Translations under genes and position numbers: made by a program
Assembly (NCBI GenBank): GCA_028683385.1
Contig: JAQUIJ010000001.1
Coordinates: 558,001 to 622,000, forward strand
From: Prolixibacteraceae bacterium
GTDB taxonomy: Bacteria; Bacteroidota; Bacteroidia; Bacteroidales; Prolixibacteraceae
Reading direction: 5' to 3'
DNA length: 64,000 nucleotides
Notes under the pieces: generated by a model
Databases searched by the model: none
What the model saw: only the letters and a program-made list of their open reading frames with translations
Told to the model about the DNA's origin: nothing
Part shown: piece after piece, positions 8,256 to 16,966 of the stretch
Layout of the letters: the number at the start of each line of letters is the position of its first letter
How positions within the stretch are numbered: position 1 is the first letter of the stretch

Positions 8256-9257
8256 ATGGCAGACAGAAGAATGTTTCTTAAATCACTTGCAGGAGCAACT
8301 GCAGGCCTCACATTAGCAGGCTCAGCAAAGGCCGCCGATGAAAGAGACCGACTCGGGGAAGTTCTCCCAAAACGAAAACTCGGAAGAACAAATCAGTACG
8401 TAACCATGCTCGGCACCGGAGGCTACCACGTTGGTTGGACCACCGAACGAGATGCACAGGAGGTAATTGAAGCCGCTTTGGAAGGTGGTGTCCGCTTTTT
8501 TGACACCGCTGAAAGTTATGCCGACGGAACCAGTGAAACACGCTATGGTAAATACCTGACTCCAAAATACCGCGATCTTATTTTCCTGATGAGTAAATCG
8601 ACAGGTAAAGATGCAAAAACGGTAAAAGAGCATTTGGAAGGAACATTGCGAAGGCTGAAAACCGATCATCTTGATTTGTATCAGGTTCACGCCATTTCAA
8701 CGCCTGAAGATGTTGACAGCCGGATTGAGTTGGGTGTTTTGGATGTTTTATTGAAAGCTAAGGACGAAGGTAAAATCAAATACCTTGGATTTACTGGACA
8801 CCAGAATCCGTTTGCTCACGCTCGAATGCTTGAGCGAACCAAAGAAAGTGATATTTTCGATACGGTATTGATGCCGGTGAACGTGCTGGATCAGACTTAT
8901 TTCAGCTTCACCCAAAATATTATGCCGAATGCGCTGGAAAGAAATCTGGGAATTCTGGCTATCAAATCACTGGCTGACGGTAGATTTTTTGCGAATAAAG
9001 AACAGGCCGGATGGACAACCGAAGACCCATTGATTCCGAACTACCTAAGCATAAAAGAGGCCATGCATTTTGTGTGGTCACTACCGGTTTCTGTTTTAAT
9101 TTCAGGTAATGAGAATGCAACTTTCATGCGTGAAAAAATTGCACTTGCCCGCTCCTTTTCCAAACTTACTGAAGAACAGAAATCAGCCCTGATAGAAAAG
9201 GTAAAGCACATTGCTCTTACTGGCAAAGTTGAATATTTTAAGAAAAAGGAAGCTTAA
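8256..9257 (+). CDS. Aldo/keto reductase with Tat signal
   Basis: A 333-residue NAD(P)H-dependent oxidoreductase. The N terminus, with RRMFLKS followed by a hydrophobic stretch and an AKAADE cleavage-like site, is a twin-arginine signal, so the enzyme is probably exported folded with cofactor. The AKR catalytic tetrad is visible as Asp83 (FFDTAESY), Tyr88, Lys114 and His145 (LYQVH). The C-terminal part carries a 4Fe-4S-free cofactor-binding half typical of exported AKRs in Bacteroidota. It is monocistronic, with a strong terminator at 9282-9318. Substrate unknown. Confidence 0.9.
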   Translation: MADRRMFLKSLAGATAGLTLAGSAKAADERDRLGEVLPKRKLGRTNQYVTMLGTGGYHVGWTTERDAQEVIEAALEGGVRFFDTAESYADGTSETRYGKYLTPKYRDLIFLMSKSTGKDAKTVKEHLEGTLRRLKTDHLDLYQVHAISTPEDVDSRIELGVLDVLLKAKDEGKIKYLGFTGHQNPFAHARMLERTKESDIFDTVLMPVNVLDQTYFSFTQNIMPNALERNLGILAIKSLADGRFFANKEQAGWTTEDPLIPNYLSIKEAMHFVWSLPVSVLISGNENATFMREKIALARSFSKLTEEQKSALIEKVKHIALTGKVEYFKKKEA

Positions 9258-9281
9258 AAAGGGCAGGAATAAAAGTCTTTA

Positions 9282-9318
9282 AAACAAAAATGACCGGAAA
9301 TACCGGTCATTTTTGTTT
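9282..9318. terminator. Strong bidirectional terminator
   Basis: Perfect 16-base arms (9282-9297 and 9303-9318) around the loop AAATA, with A-rich and T-rich ends. It lies between the convergent genes at 8256-9257 and 9339-9557 and can end both transcripts. Confidence 0.88.
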
Positions 9319-9338
9319 ATCGAAGCGTTCAAAAGATA

Positions 9339-9557
9339 CTATTTTTTATCTTTTGCAGGAGCTGCAGGAGTTGTTTCTGCTTTTTTATCTTTTGAGCAAC
9401 AAGCTTTTTTGTCGGCACAGCAAGATTTCTTTTCAGATGCAGTACATTCTTTCTTTTCAGTTTTCTTGGTATCGTCCTTTGTTGTAGCAGCGTTTACTGT
9501 TGAAGCAGCCAAGCCCATTGTAAAAGCCAATGCAAGAACCAATGCTAATTTTTTCAT
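9339..9557 (-). CDS. Small exported Cys/Lys-rich protein
   Basis: The preferred start is ATG 9557 (72 residues), giving a signal peptide MKKLALVLALAFTMGLAAS; an upstream ATG at 9566 adds three residues. The mature peptide is almost entirely Lys, Ala, Thr and Cys with repeated CC pairs (KKSCCADKKACCSKDKK). The closely spaced cysteines could bind metal or form disulfides in the periplasm. It resembles in design the Lys-rich exported protein at 24534-24734. No domain family was recognised; function unknown. Confidence 0.7.
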   Translation of the reverse strand: MKKLALVLALAFTMGLAASTVNAATTKDDTKKTEKKECTASEKKSCCADKKACCSKDKKAETTPAAPAKDKK

Positions 9558-9673
9558 GCTATACATTTTTATTGGTTAATAATAAATTCTACTGCCAAAC
9601 TAAATATATTTCCAATCATAACAAAACGCGTTAACAATTATTTGGAATAAATACAAATAAGAGTTTTCAGGAA

Positions 9674-11098
9674 CTATACAAATCCCAGGCGACAGACAGC
9701 TTCCGGACTAATCATCTCGGTTAAATTCTGTTCATTAATTACTCCTGAATTAAGAATTGCCTGCCTTACCGAAATCTTTTGGTCTTTAGCATTCTTAAGA
9801 ATTTCACTGGCCTTTTCATAACCAATCGCAGGAATAATTGCTGTAATCAGAGCTGTCGAATTCAGTACATTTTTCTGGCATTGATCTTCGTTTGCCTTCA
9901 AATCCTGAATACAATGAACTCGCAGCATTTTCGTAGCCTTGGTTAGCAGATCGACACTTTCCAAAAGGGAATGAGCAATTAATGGCATAAACTGATTGAG
10001 CTCCAGGTTTCCTCCGGCAGCAGCCTGTGCAATCACAATGTCGTTTCCCATCACCATCATGGCCGCTTGTGCGGTAGCTTCTGGAATAACCGGATTCACT
10101 TTCCCCGGCATAATCGATGATCCGGCTTGTTTCTCCGGAAGTAAGATCTCAGCAAATCCGGCATCCGGGCCACTGGCCATTAACCTCAAATCGTTGCTTA
10201 TTTTCAGAATTGATACAGCACATGCTTTCAACATTCCCGAAACTTCCACATAAACATCGGCATTTTGAGTATTATCAATCAGATTTTCGGCACGCGCTAA
10301 GCCAATTCCGGCATTTTCCCGCAAGTTGTCGACGACCCTGAAAATAAACTGCCGAGGCGCTCCCAGTCCCGAGCCAATGGCTGTTCCTCCCAAATTTACG
10401 ACACGCAATCGTTCTTCGCATTTCGAAAGTCGCCAACGGTCGCGGTTAAAAGCTTCAGCATAGGCACCCATTTCGCGGCCAAGTGTGGTTAGCACCGCAT
10501 CCTGCAACTGAGTGCGTCCAATTTTTACCACATGTGCAAATTCTTTTTCTTTTTCCTGAAAAGCTTCCTGAAGTGCCAACACCGATTGTTCGAGCTGACG
10601 AATCATTAGGATAGCCGCAACTTTAAGCGCTGTTGGGTAAGTATCGTTTGTTGATTGGTGCAGGTTTATATCTTCGAGCGGAGAAATAAATGAATAATCG
10701 CCTTTTTCCTTTCCGGCAAGTTCAAGTGCACGATTGGCAATCACTTCATTCACATTCATATTAGTCGAAGTTCCCGCCCCACCCTGAAGACTGTCGACAA
10801 CAATAGATTTGGTCAAATTGCCTATAGCCATTTCAACGCAAGCCTGTTCAATGGCATCGGCCTTTTGTGTTTCGGTGAAATACCCCAATTGCCGGTTTGT
10901 CTGAAAACAGGCCAGCTTAACCGCTCCGAAAGCTTTTACCAACTCTGGATGAACAGCTCTTCCGGAGAGTTGAAAATTCTCCAATGCCCGTTCAGTATGA
11001 ATTCCCCACATCGAGTCGGCAGGAATCTGACGTGTTCCGAGAAGATCGGTTTCTATCCGGTATTTTTGCATGAGCGAAACTGATTTTTGGTTATTCAT
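9674..11098 (-). CDS. aspA: Aspartate ammonia-lyase
   Basis: A 474-residue member of the aspartase/fumarase superfamily, which forms fumarate and ammonia from L-aspartate in the cytoplasm. The family signature GSSIMPGKVNP is present near residue 335, with the substrate-binding segments TSTNMNVNE and HQSTNDTYPTA before it. Length is normal. The opening TDLLGTRQIPADSMWGIHT favours aspartase over class II fumarase. It lies 21 bases after moaC and is probably the last gene of the Moco operon by transcription, though functionally unrelated. Some genomes place an aspA-like gene with the hydrogenase maturation genes; here hydF is about 12 kb away. Confidence 0.93.
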   Translation of the reverse strand: MNNQKSVSLMQKYRIETDLLGTRQIPADSMWGIHTERALENFQLSGRAVHPELVKAFGAVKLACFQTNRQLGYFTETQKADAIEQACVEMAIGNLTKSIVVDSLQGGAGTSTNMNVNEVIANRALELAGKEKGDYSFISPLEDINLHQSTNDTYPTALKVAAILMIRQLEQSVLALQEAFQEKEKEFAHVVKIGRTQLQDAVLTTLGREMGAYAEAFNRDRWRLSKCEERLRVVNLGGTAIGSGLGAPRQFIFRVVDNLRENAGIGLARAENLIDNTQNADVYVEVSGMLKACAVSILKISNDLRLMASGPDAGFAEILLPEKQAGSSIMPGKVNPVIPEATAQAAMMVMGNDIVIAQAAAGGNLELNQFMPLIAHSLLESVDLLTKATKMLRVHCIQDLKANEDQCQKNVLNSTALITAIIPAIGYEKASEILKNAKDQKISVRQAILNSGVINEQNLTEMISPEAVCRLGFV

Positions 11099-11119
11099 CA
11101 GTCAAAGCTAAACAATTAT

Positions 11120-11566
11120 TTACTTCTTTGTTTTGCTGATTAACCGGATGTCTTTCATCACCATCTCCTTGTCAACCGCTTTGCACATGTCGTAAACCGT
11201 AAGCAGCGCCACATTCACACCGGTGAGCGCTTCCATTTCAACTCCGGTTTTTCCAAAACACAAAGTGGTACATTCAACTTGCACTCCATCATCCTGAAGT
11301 GTACATTTTACATCAATTTTCCAAAGTTGAAGCGGATGACAAAGTGGGATTAATTCGCCTGTTCGTTTAGCGCCCTGGATTCCGGCGATTTCGGCAACAG
11401 TCAACACATCGCCTTTTTTGATCTGGTTCTGGCGAATCAGTTCAACGGTTTCGGGCTGAAGCTGGATAAAACCTCTGGCCACGGCTTCCCGCTCCTGATC
11501 GGGCTTCTGGCTGACATCAACCATTTTTGCCTTTCCTTTTTCATCAGTATGTGATAGTTTTTTCAT
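11120..11566 (-). CDS. moaC: Cyclic pyranopterin monophosphate synthase MoaC
   Basis: A 148-residue enzyme that converts 3',8-cyclo-dihydro-GTP, the MoaA product, into cyclic pyranopterin monophosphate in Moco synthesis. MVDVSQK near the start, IPLCHPL in the middle and the GVEMEALTGVNVALLTVYDMCKA region give the family diagnosis. The start at ATG 11566 was chosen because upstream codons run through the dispersed inverted repeat at 11579-11646 and do not look like MoaC. It follows the shortened moaA and precedes aspA on the minus strand. Confidence 0.95.
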   Translation of the reverse strand: MKKLSHTDEKGKAKMVDVSQKPDQEREAVARGFIQLQPETVELIRQNQIKKGDVLTVAEIAGIQGAKRTGELIPLCHPLQLWKIDVKCTLQDDGVQVECTTLCFGKTGVEMEALTGVNVALLTVYDMCKAVDKEMVMKDIRLISKTKK

Positions 11567-11578
11567 AGAAGATGTTTT

Positions 11579-11646
11579 GCCACAAAGGCACAAAGACACG
11601 AAGTTAAAATTTATAATTATTCTTTTTGACTTTGTGCCTTTGTGGC
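11579..11646. repeat. 17-bp perfect inverted repeat between moaA and moaC
   Basis: gccacaaaggcacaaag at 11579-11595 is the exact complement of 11630-11646, with a 34-base loop. A relative with the same core words (gccacaaag and ctttgtggc) occurs at 15872-15946. It is a dispersed palindromic repeat placed inside an operon. Confidence 0.75.
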
Positions 11647-11660
11647 TAGGATTCGTAATT

Positions 11661-12458
11661 TTATCCCCCAATATTATAGAATTCTCCCGACTTATTGTAT
11701 GTTCCGCTTTTCGGCTTGTTGCCTAAAGCCAAATTTAACGCTTCCTGATGTCCCAATTTTCGAATATTGTAAGATAAATCGCTGAATAAACAGGGTTTAA
11801 TGTCACCATTGGCAAGTAACCGAACACGATTGCATTTGCTACAATTTCCGCCATCGCCGCCTTCAACGGTCGAGAACTCGCCGGTTTTCAGGTTCATCTG
11901 GTGAATAAACCGCAATTTTAATCCGCGCTCCTCACAGAACTGTTTGAGTTGCTGTGTTTCTTCATCGGGTTGACCCAATAAAACGCAGTTCACTTTTATG
12001 GGCTCTAGTCGTGCTTCGCGAGCTGCTTCAATTCCTTCCAGAACCTGTTCCAAATTTCCGGTTCGGGTTATCTCGCAGTAGTTTTCAGGATTTACAGTAT
12101 CTAAACTGATGTTGACCCGCTTCAGTCCGGCAGCTTTTAACTTTTGTGCATATTTCGGTAACAAAATACCATTGGTTGTCATCGACAAGTCTTCCAATCC
12201 TTCAATTGCAGCAAGCATCGAAACTAAATCCACAATATTTTTCCTGACCAAAGGTTCGCCACCAGTTAGCCGCACTTTAGTAATTCCGTTCGCAACGGCC
12301 AATCTAGTAAATTCAGCTATTTCTTCGAAGCTCAGGATGTCGGCGTGATGGAGCAAATGAATACCTTCTTCGGGCATGCAATACGTGCATCGCAAGTTGC
12401 ACCGGTCGGTTACCGAAATGCGCAGATAGTTTATCGTTCGGTTAAAGCGGTCGAACAT
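11661..12458 (-). CDS. Shortened MoaA-like radical SAM enzyme
   Basis: A 265-residue radical SAM protein. The N-terminal half is typical MoaA: SVTDRCNLRCTYC (4Fe-4S and SAM cluster), LTGGEPL, MTTNG and NISLDTV. The C-terminal cluster motif CSKCNRVRL...CLFSD and the final GG, needed for GTP reduction chemistry, are also present. About 55 residues found in ordinary MoaA (usually 320-335 long) between the RFIEFM-type segment and the second cluster motif are missing. It overlaps moeA by 17 bases and is followed by moaC, so it is in the right pathway. A second, normal MoaA lies at 63078-64000. It may still be a GTP 3',8-cyclase or may have diverged. Confidence 0.82.
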   Translation of the reverse strand: MFDRFNRTINYLRISVTDRCNLRCTYCMPEEGIHLLHHADILSFEEIAEFTRLAVANGITKVRLTGGEPLVRKNIVDLVSMLAAIEGLEDLSMTTNGILLPKYAQKLKAAGLKRVNISLDTVNPENYCEITRTGNLEQVLEGIEAAREARLEPIKVNCVLLGQPDEETQQLKQFCEERGLKLRFIHQMNLKTGEFSTVEGGDGGNCSKCNRVRLLANGDIKPCLFSDLSYNIRKLGHQEALNLALGNKPKSGTYNKSGEFYNIGG

Positions 12459-13623
12459 GAACGAGTTCTCCTTTCAATATTTCAGTTGTTCCGGCAGGAA
12501 CCGAAATGTACCCGAATGCCTGATGATAAGCATGAATATGCGCAGAACCATGGTATTCAACCATCTGAACTTCGTTTTGATTGGTTATCTGAACTGGTAA
12601 ACATTCTTCACGGTCAGCCTTTTTCCTGAAATAATCGCGACTCATCGGCATGGGTAAGCGAATTTCAGTCTGCTGGGAATTCATCAATTTCCGGAGAAAC
12701 GGCAAAGCAAAAACCTCGAACTGAATAAACGACGAAACCGGATTTCCAGGCAATCCAATGATGAATTTATTTCCTTTCGATGCAAAAGTGGTGTGCTGAC
12801 CGGGCTTAATGTTAATTTTGCTGAAATGGATTTCGAACCCAAGTTTCTGAATAATCTTTGGGACAAAATCAAAATCACCCACAGAAACTCCTCCTGAAAG
12901 AATGGTTACATCATTTTCAGCTACCGATTTCTCGATGATTTTAGTGGTTAATTGTTCGTCGTCGGGTACAATTCCGTAGTAATTTACCGGAAACCCCTGT
13001 TTTGTGGCCTGAGCAAAAAGCTGAGGACCATTCGAATTGCGAATTTGTGATGATCGTGGCGTAACCTCAGGATTAACCAGCTCCGATCCGGTTGAAATAA
13101 TGCCAACTTGTGGCTTTTGATAAACCAACGGGTTGATGCACCCGACAGATGCCAATATGGCGACATGCTGCGGTTTTAACATCGTTCCCGACGAAATTAC
13201 CAAATCTCCCTCTTTCAAATCCTCGCCTTTCAGACAAATATTCGGATTGGTTTTTTCTCCCGTAAACTTTATTTTTCCAGTGGCAGTTTCGCTTGAATAT
13301 TCAACCATGAAAACAGTATCAGCACCTTCAGGAACCTGAGCACCAGTCATGATTTTGGAACATTGTCCCGAAGAAATGCTTTTCGTTGGAGTGGATCCGG
13401 CAGGAATAATTTCAACAACCGAAAGTTCCCGATTTAAATCTTCGCGCCAACAGGCATATCCGTCCATGGCCGATTTGTTGAATGGCGGCATATCGGCATC
13501 GGCAATAACATCCTGAGCCAAAATACATCCGGACGATTGCAAAAAATCTATAGTTTCGGTTCCCAACATTTGAGCTTTCGAGAAAGCTATTTCAAGGGCC
13601 TGTTCAAGCGTAATCATGCTCAT
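12442..13623 (-). CDS. moeA: Molybdopterin molybdenumtransferase MoeA
   Basis: About 394 residues, a normal MoeA length. It inserts molybdate into adenylylated molybdopterin. Family landmarks include DMPPFNKSAMDGYA near the start, ITGAQVPEGADTV-type sequence, SGGVSVGD and GLPGNPVSS. The start is taken at ATG 13623, with ATG 13617 equally possible; the longer frame from 13680 has an unlike N terminus. It overlaps the upstream mobB-like gene and the downstream moaA, so translation is coupled through the operon. Confidence 0.94.
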   Translation of the reverse strand: MSMITLEQALEIAFSKAQMLGTETIDFLQSSGCILAQDVIADADMPPFNKSAMDGYACWREDLNRELSVVEIIPAGSTPTKSISSGQCSKIMTGAQVPEGADTVFMVEYSSETATGKIKFTGEKTNPNICLKGEDLKEGDLVISSGTMLKPQHVAILASVGCINPLVYQKPQVGIISTGSELVNPEVTPRSSQIRNSNGPQLFAQATKQGFPVNYYGIVPDDEQLTTKIIEKSVAENDVTILSGGVSVGDFDFVPKIIQKLGFEIHFSKINIKPGQHTTFASKGNKFIIGLPGNPVSSFIQFEVFALPFLRKLMNSQQTEIRLPMPMSRDYFRKKADREECLPVQITNQNEVQMVEYHGSAHIHAYHQAFGYISVPAGTTEILKGELVHVRPL

Positions 13624-14152
13624 CAATTTTCCAGAATTTATGAAAATAAACGTGTCGTGGATTAAAGCTAAATTCTTCACCGTCAGAAAATACCGTGGTG
13701 TCGGCCAGTTGCCGCATTTCTATAGCCCAAGGTTTCTCAATTGCGTCACTTCCTTGTACAAATACAAAAAGCTCGGGTACCAGAATATGTCGCAATCGGG
13801 CTGATTCAACGATAAAAGGGAGATCGGGATCCAACAGGACAGAAGTTAGCTGGAAAGCTTCTTTCAAATAATCATCGGTTGTTTGAATAAAATAAACCTT
13901 TTCAGCTCCAGCCCTCAAATACCGTGAAGTATCTTTGTCTGAAGTATAATCAGTTTCCTCATAAATCCTGAAATTGCTATTCTCTACAATCGGGATTAAA
14001 CCTTTGCCTGGCTCGTGAAAATGAGGCGTAATTTTAATGGCAGCCATTTTCTTCAGCGGGCTGCTGGCAATTACGTCGCAAATAAAAGTCGTTTTTCCAA
14101 CATTTCGACCGGAGCCCGAGACGAGCAATAAATCTTTAAATCTTAAATTCAT
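13604..14152 (-). CDS. MobB-like P-loop NTPase of Moco synthesis
   Basis: A 182-residue protein with a P-loop GSGRNVGKTTF at about 13-23 and the MobB-like sequence AAIKITPHFHEP after it. MobB proteins bind GTP and assist MobA in attaching GMP to molybdopterin; no mobA gene is in the window. It is first in the operon ahead of moeA, moaA and moaC and overlaps moeA. The C-terminal half is divergent from enterobacterial MobB, so the exact partner is uncertain. Confidence 0.75.
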   Translation of the reverse strand: MNLRFKDLLLVSGSGRNVGKTTFICDVIASSPLKKMAAIKITPHFHEPGKGLIPIVENSNFRIYEETDYTSDKDTSRYLRAGAEKVYFIQTTDDYLKEAFQLTSVLLDPDLPFIVESARLRHILVPELFVFVQGSDAIEKPWAIEMRQLADTTVFSDGEEFSFNPRHVYFHKFWKIDEHDYA

Positions 14153-14429
14153 TCTTGCGGCTTAAATACAGTTGCATGTAGGAGAAAATCGCTGACAAGC
14201 CACAAAATTGGGTAGTCGGGGTTCTCCTTTCCAATTCATTCCACATCAGTGGAAATCGGGAGGCTGAAGCGTTTCTGCTTGCAACCCATCGGTTTTTAGA
14301 TACTTATGCAAAGCACTTAGTACCTATAACTCGGAGCATTAAAAACATATGCAAATATAGGAATATCTGGATGAGTTTCAAATTTAAGATTCCATATTTC
14401 ATATTCAGGAATAAACTTGGAACCTGGAA
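14153..14429. other. Gene-free spacer upstream of Moco operon 1
   Basis: These 277 bases hold the presumed promoter of the mobB-moeA-moaA-moaC operon. On the minus strand several short frames run side by side without a plausible start, including one ending just inside mobB. A small hairpin with tttccac and gtggaat lies at about 14242-14260. It could be a dispersed repeat or decayed gene; no Moco riboswitch fold was recognised. Confidence 0.4.
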
Positions 14430-15008
14430 CTATTTCTTGTAGAAATTCATTTGCTGAAGATAGTCCCAGCTTCGGTATGGCAGGAAATGGCGGATATCTT
14501 TTCCTTCTTTAATTGCATCGCGGATAAAAGTCGAGGATAATTCCATCAGTGGCGCATTGGCAATCTGAACACGTGGATATTTCTCAGCACTTTCAGGATT
14601 AAAGCCAGGGCGTGGATAAACAATAATGTCGTAATTGGCCAGCAAAACATCGGCATTTTTCCATTTGTGAATGCTATCCAGGTTGTCAGAACCCATCAGT
14701 ATAAAAAATTGGTGTGTCGGATATTTTTCGCTCAGGTGAGCCAGAGTGTCGATGGTATATGATGGTTTTGGCAACCCGAATTCAACTTTGGAGGCGCGAA
14801 AACGCAAATCATCACCAATGGCGCGGTTTACCAATTCCAGACGGTGATAGTCGTCGAGCAATGTTTTTTTCTTTTTCAGTGGATTTTGCGGACTTACAAC
14901 AAACCAAAGCTGATCGATATCGGTGTATTCGACCATGTAATTGGCGATGGCCATGTGCCCAACATGTATGGGGTTGAAGGAGCCAAAGTAGAGTCCGGTT
15001 TTAATCAT
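14430..15008 (-). CDS. nadD: Nicotinate-nucleotide adenylyltransferase
   Basis: A 192-residue nucleotidyltransferase that makes nicotinic acid adenine dinucleotide in NAD synthesis. The substrate-binding GSFNPIHVGHM motif is at about 9-19 with both His residues present, and the C-terminal ISSTFIRDAI-like signature (here SSTFIRDAI) is near 160. The order yicC, gmk, nadD on one strand is common in Bacteroidota. The 275-base gap to gmk is filled by palindromic repeats, so co-transcription is uncertain. Confidence 0.96.
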   Translation of the reverse strand: MIKTGLYFGSFNPIHVGHMAIANYMVEYTDIDQLWFVVSPQNPLKKKKTLLDDYHRLELVNRAIGDDLRFRASKVEFGLPKPSYTIDTLAHLSEKYPTHQFFILMGSDNLDSIHKWKNADVLLANYDIIVYPRPGFNPESAEKYPRVQIANAPLMELSSTFIRDAIKEGKDIRHFLPYRSWDYLQQMNFYKK

Positions 15009-15099
15009 TTTGTTCCAATTTTATTTTTTAAAGTCATGAGGTTATATCAAAAGTCAAAATTTCACAAATGCAACCTTCAAATTGTAAGCTCACCTTCAT

Positions 15100-15205
15100 T
15101 TCACCCCTCCCTGCCTGCGGCTGGCAGGCAAACCTTCCCTGAAGGGGTGGCTTTGAAGTCCCCTTCAGGCTTCGGCGTGAGCTCAGTCGAACGGGGATTT
15201 AGGGG
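15100..15205. repeat. Composite palindromic repeat between gmk and nadD
   Basis: tgcctgc and gcaggca (15112-15118 and 15124-15130) form a tight hairpin. It is flanked by cacccct and aggggtg words and by paired ccttcagg and cctgaagg words. The overall block is GC-rich against the surrounding AT-rich spacer, as expected for an inserted dispersed repeat. The rest of the gap 15009-15283 shows nothing else. Confidence 0.6.
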
Positions 15206-15283
15206 TTTTAACAGTGTCAATATTTTTAAATTGTATGTTTAAAAAAAAACATAATCACTTTTGATAAAGCCTCGACGATGATT

Positions 15284-15853
15284 CTATTTTGCAGCAATAA
15301 ATTCACGAATGCAGTTTTCGGCCTCTTCAAAAGCTTTCGCAAGATCTTCATTTACGATGATGCAATCGAACTGGCTGGCAAAAGTTAATTCATAAGTAGC
15401 TTTTGCAACCCGCTTTTCAATTACTTCCGGAGTATCAGTACAGCGCGAAACCAGCCTGTTACGTAATTCTTCAACCGAAGGTGGCTTTACGAAAACGGCA
15501 AGCGCTTCATCGCCATAAAACTTCTTGATGTTGCAGCCGCCAACCACATCCACATCAAAGATTACATTTTGTCCATTTGACCTGATTCTTTCAACTTCCG
15601 ACTTTAATGTCCCGTAATAAGTTCCGGCGTAAACTTCCTCCCATTCCAGAAATTCATCATTGTCAATTTTGCTTCTGAATTCTTCCGGAGTCAGAAAATA
15701 ATAGTCTTTCCCGTCGGTTTCGGTGTGGCGCATTCCACGACTTGTAGCCGATATGGAAAATTCAAGATTTAAATCCTGTTCGAGCAAATGACGAACAATG
15801 GTTGTTTTACCCGCTCCTGATGGCGCTGAAAATATGATGAGTTTTCCTACCAT
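15284..15853 (-). CDS. gmk: Guanylate kinase
   Basis: A 189-residue enzyme phosphorylating GMP to GDP. The P-loop APSGAGKTT lies at about 10-18. The GMP-binding segment SATSRGMRHTETDGKDYYFL follows, and the lid region carries RCTDTPEVIEKRV. Length and motif order are standard. It is downstream of yicC, with a 107-base gap containing a palindromic repeat. Confidence 0.97.
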   Translation of the reverse strand: MVGKLIIFSAPSGAGKTTIVRHLLEQDLNLEFSISATSRGMRHTETDGKDYYFLTPEEFRSKIDNDEFLEWEEVYAGTYYGTLKSEVERIRSNGQNVIFDVDVVGGCNIKKFYGDEALAVFVKPPSVEELRNRLVSRCTDTPEVIEKRVAKATYELTFASQFDCIIVNEDLAKAFEEAENCIREFIAAK

Positions 15854-15871
15854 GAATCAAATTAAAAGTTT

Positions 15872-15946
15872 GCCACAAAGACACAAAGAAAACCAGGATA
15901 ATTTCAGTTTCAAAAAATAAACTTTGTGGCTTTTCGCCTTCGTGGC
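15872..15946. repeat. Dispersed inverted repeat between yicC and gmk
   Basis: gccacaaag at 15872-15880 pairs exactly with ctttgtggc at 15922-15930, and a second half-match gccttcgtggc ends near 15946. The words match the perfect repeat at 11579-11646, so both belong to one family. Confidence 0.6.
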
Positions 15947-15960
15947 TGAGAATTTTTTCC

Positions 15961-16836
15961 TTATAATACGTTTAAAACCTGTTCTTTGATTTTTTCCAGA
16001 TTGTCTTTCATCTGAACAACAATGCGCTGCAGGTTGCTTTCGTTGGCTTTTGATCCTAGTGTATTAATTTCGCGACCAATTTCCTGGGCAATAAAACCGA
16101 GCTTCCGGCCTGAAGGTTCGTCTTCATTCATGGTTTCAGTGAAGTAGCTGCAATGATTGGCCAGACGAACTTTTTCTTCGTTGATGTCCAACTTTTCCAT
16201 GTAATAAATCAACTCCTGCTCAAAGCGGTTTTTATCCAGACTTCCATTCAACTGAAGTGCATCCAGACTTTCTTTAATCTTCGTTTTCACATTTTCCATG
16301 CGCTGAGTCTCGAAAGGCTCAACCTGATTCAATAAATCGAGAATATTGGCAATGTTGGCATCAATATCAGCTTTAAGCGCCAGCCCTTCCTGATCACGGA
16401 AAGTATTCAGATTTTCAAGGGTTTTTACCAGATTCTCGCGAACCACCAACCATTCGGTTTCATCGAGTTCGTCGTACACCATTTTAACCGTTTCGGGTAG
16501 GCGCATGATGCTCTGCATGATCGATTCGTTAATTGCGAGACCCAACTCCTCGTGAACAGCTTTAAGTTGAGCATAGTAATCTTTGATGATTGCAGCATTA
16601 ATCCGCGAGGTGCTTTCAGTTCCCAAATTATCGAGATAAATGGCAAAGTCCACTTTCCCGCGGGTCAGTGTTTCGGAAATTAACCGGCGTATTTCGAGGT
16701 CTTTTTCGCGGTACATCGAAGGTACACGGGTATTTATATCGAGTTGTTTGCTGTTAAGCGACTTTATTTCGAGGGTGATTTTTTTTGTTCCTACTTCAAA
16801 TTCGGTCTTCCCGAATCCGGTCATCGATCTGATCAT
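15961..16836 (-). CDS. YicC-family endoribonuclease
   Basis: A 291-residue protein opening with MIRSMTGFGK, the YicC family signature. It has the N-terminal YicC domain (about 1-155) and the C-terminal DUF1732 domain ending in VQMKDNLEKIKEQVLNVL. Members cleave RNA and have been linked to sRNA turnover and to stationary-phase survival. Position upstream of gmk and nadD is typical of this phylum. Confidence 0.93.
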   Translation of the reverse strand: MIRSMTGFGKTEFEVGTKKITLEIKSLNSKQLDINTRVPSMYREKDLEIRRLISETLTRGKVDFAIYLDNLGTESTSRINAAIIKDYYAQLKAVHEELGLAINESIMQSIMRLPETVKMVYDELDETEWLVVRENLVKTLENLNTFRDQEGLALKADIDANIANILDLLNQVEPFETQRMENVKTKIKESLDALQLNGSLDKNRFEQELIYYMEKLDINEEKVRLANHCSYFTETMNEDEPSGRKLGFIAQEIGREINTLGSKANESNLQRIVVQMKDNLEKIKEQVLNVL

Positions 16837-16966
16837 AAATTATGGTTTTAGGCTCTAAAGATACAGAAAAAGGAAAAGGTCATTAGGCATTAGGTGTTAG
16901 AAAAATTGAAAAGTGATCAGGAACGAGCATTCGGCCAATTTTCTAATGGCAAATGACTCTCTCCCA

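Noticed and set aside
14153-14429. A Moco riboswitch upstream of operon 1
   Set aside because: Only a short hairpin is visible; I could not draw the conserved core.
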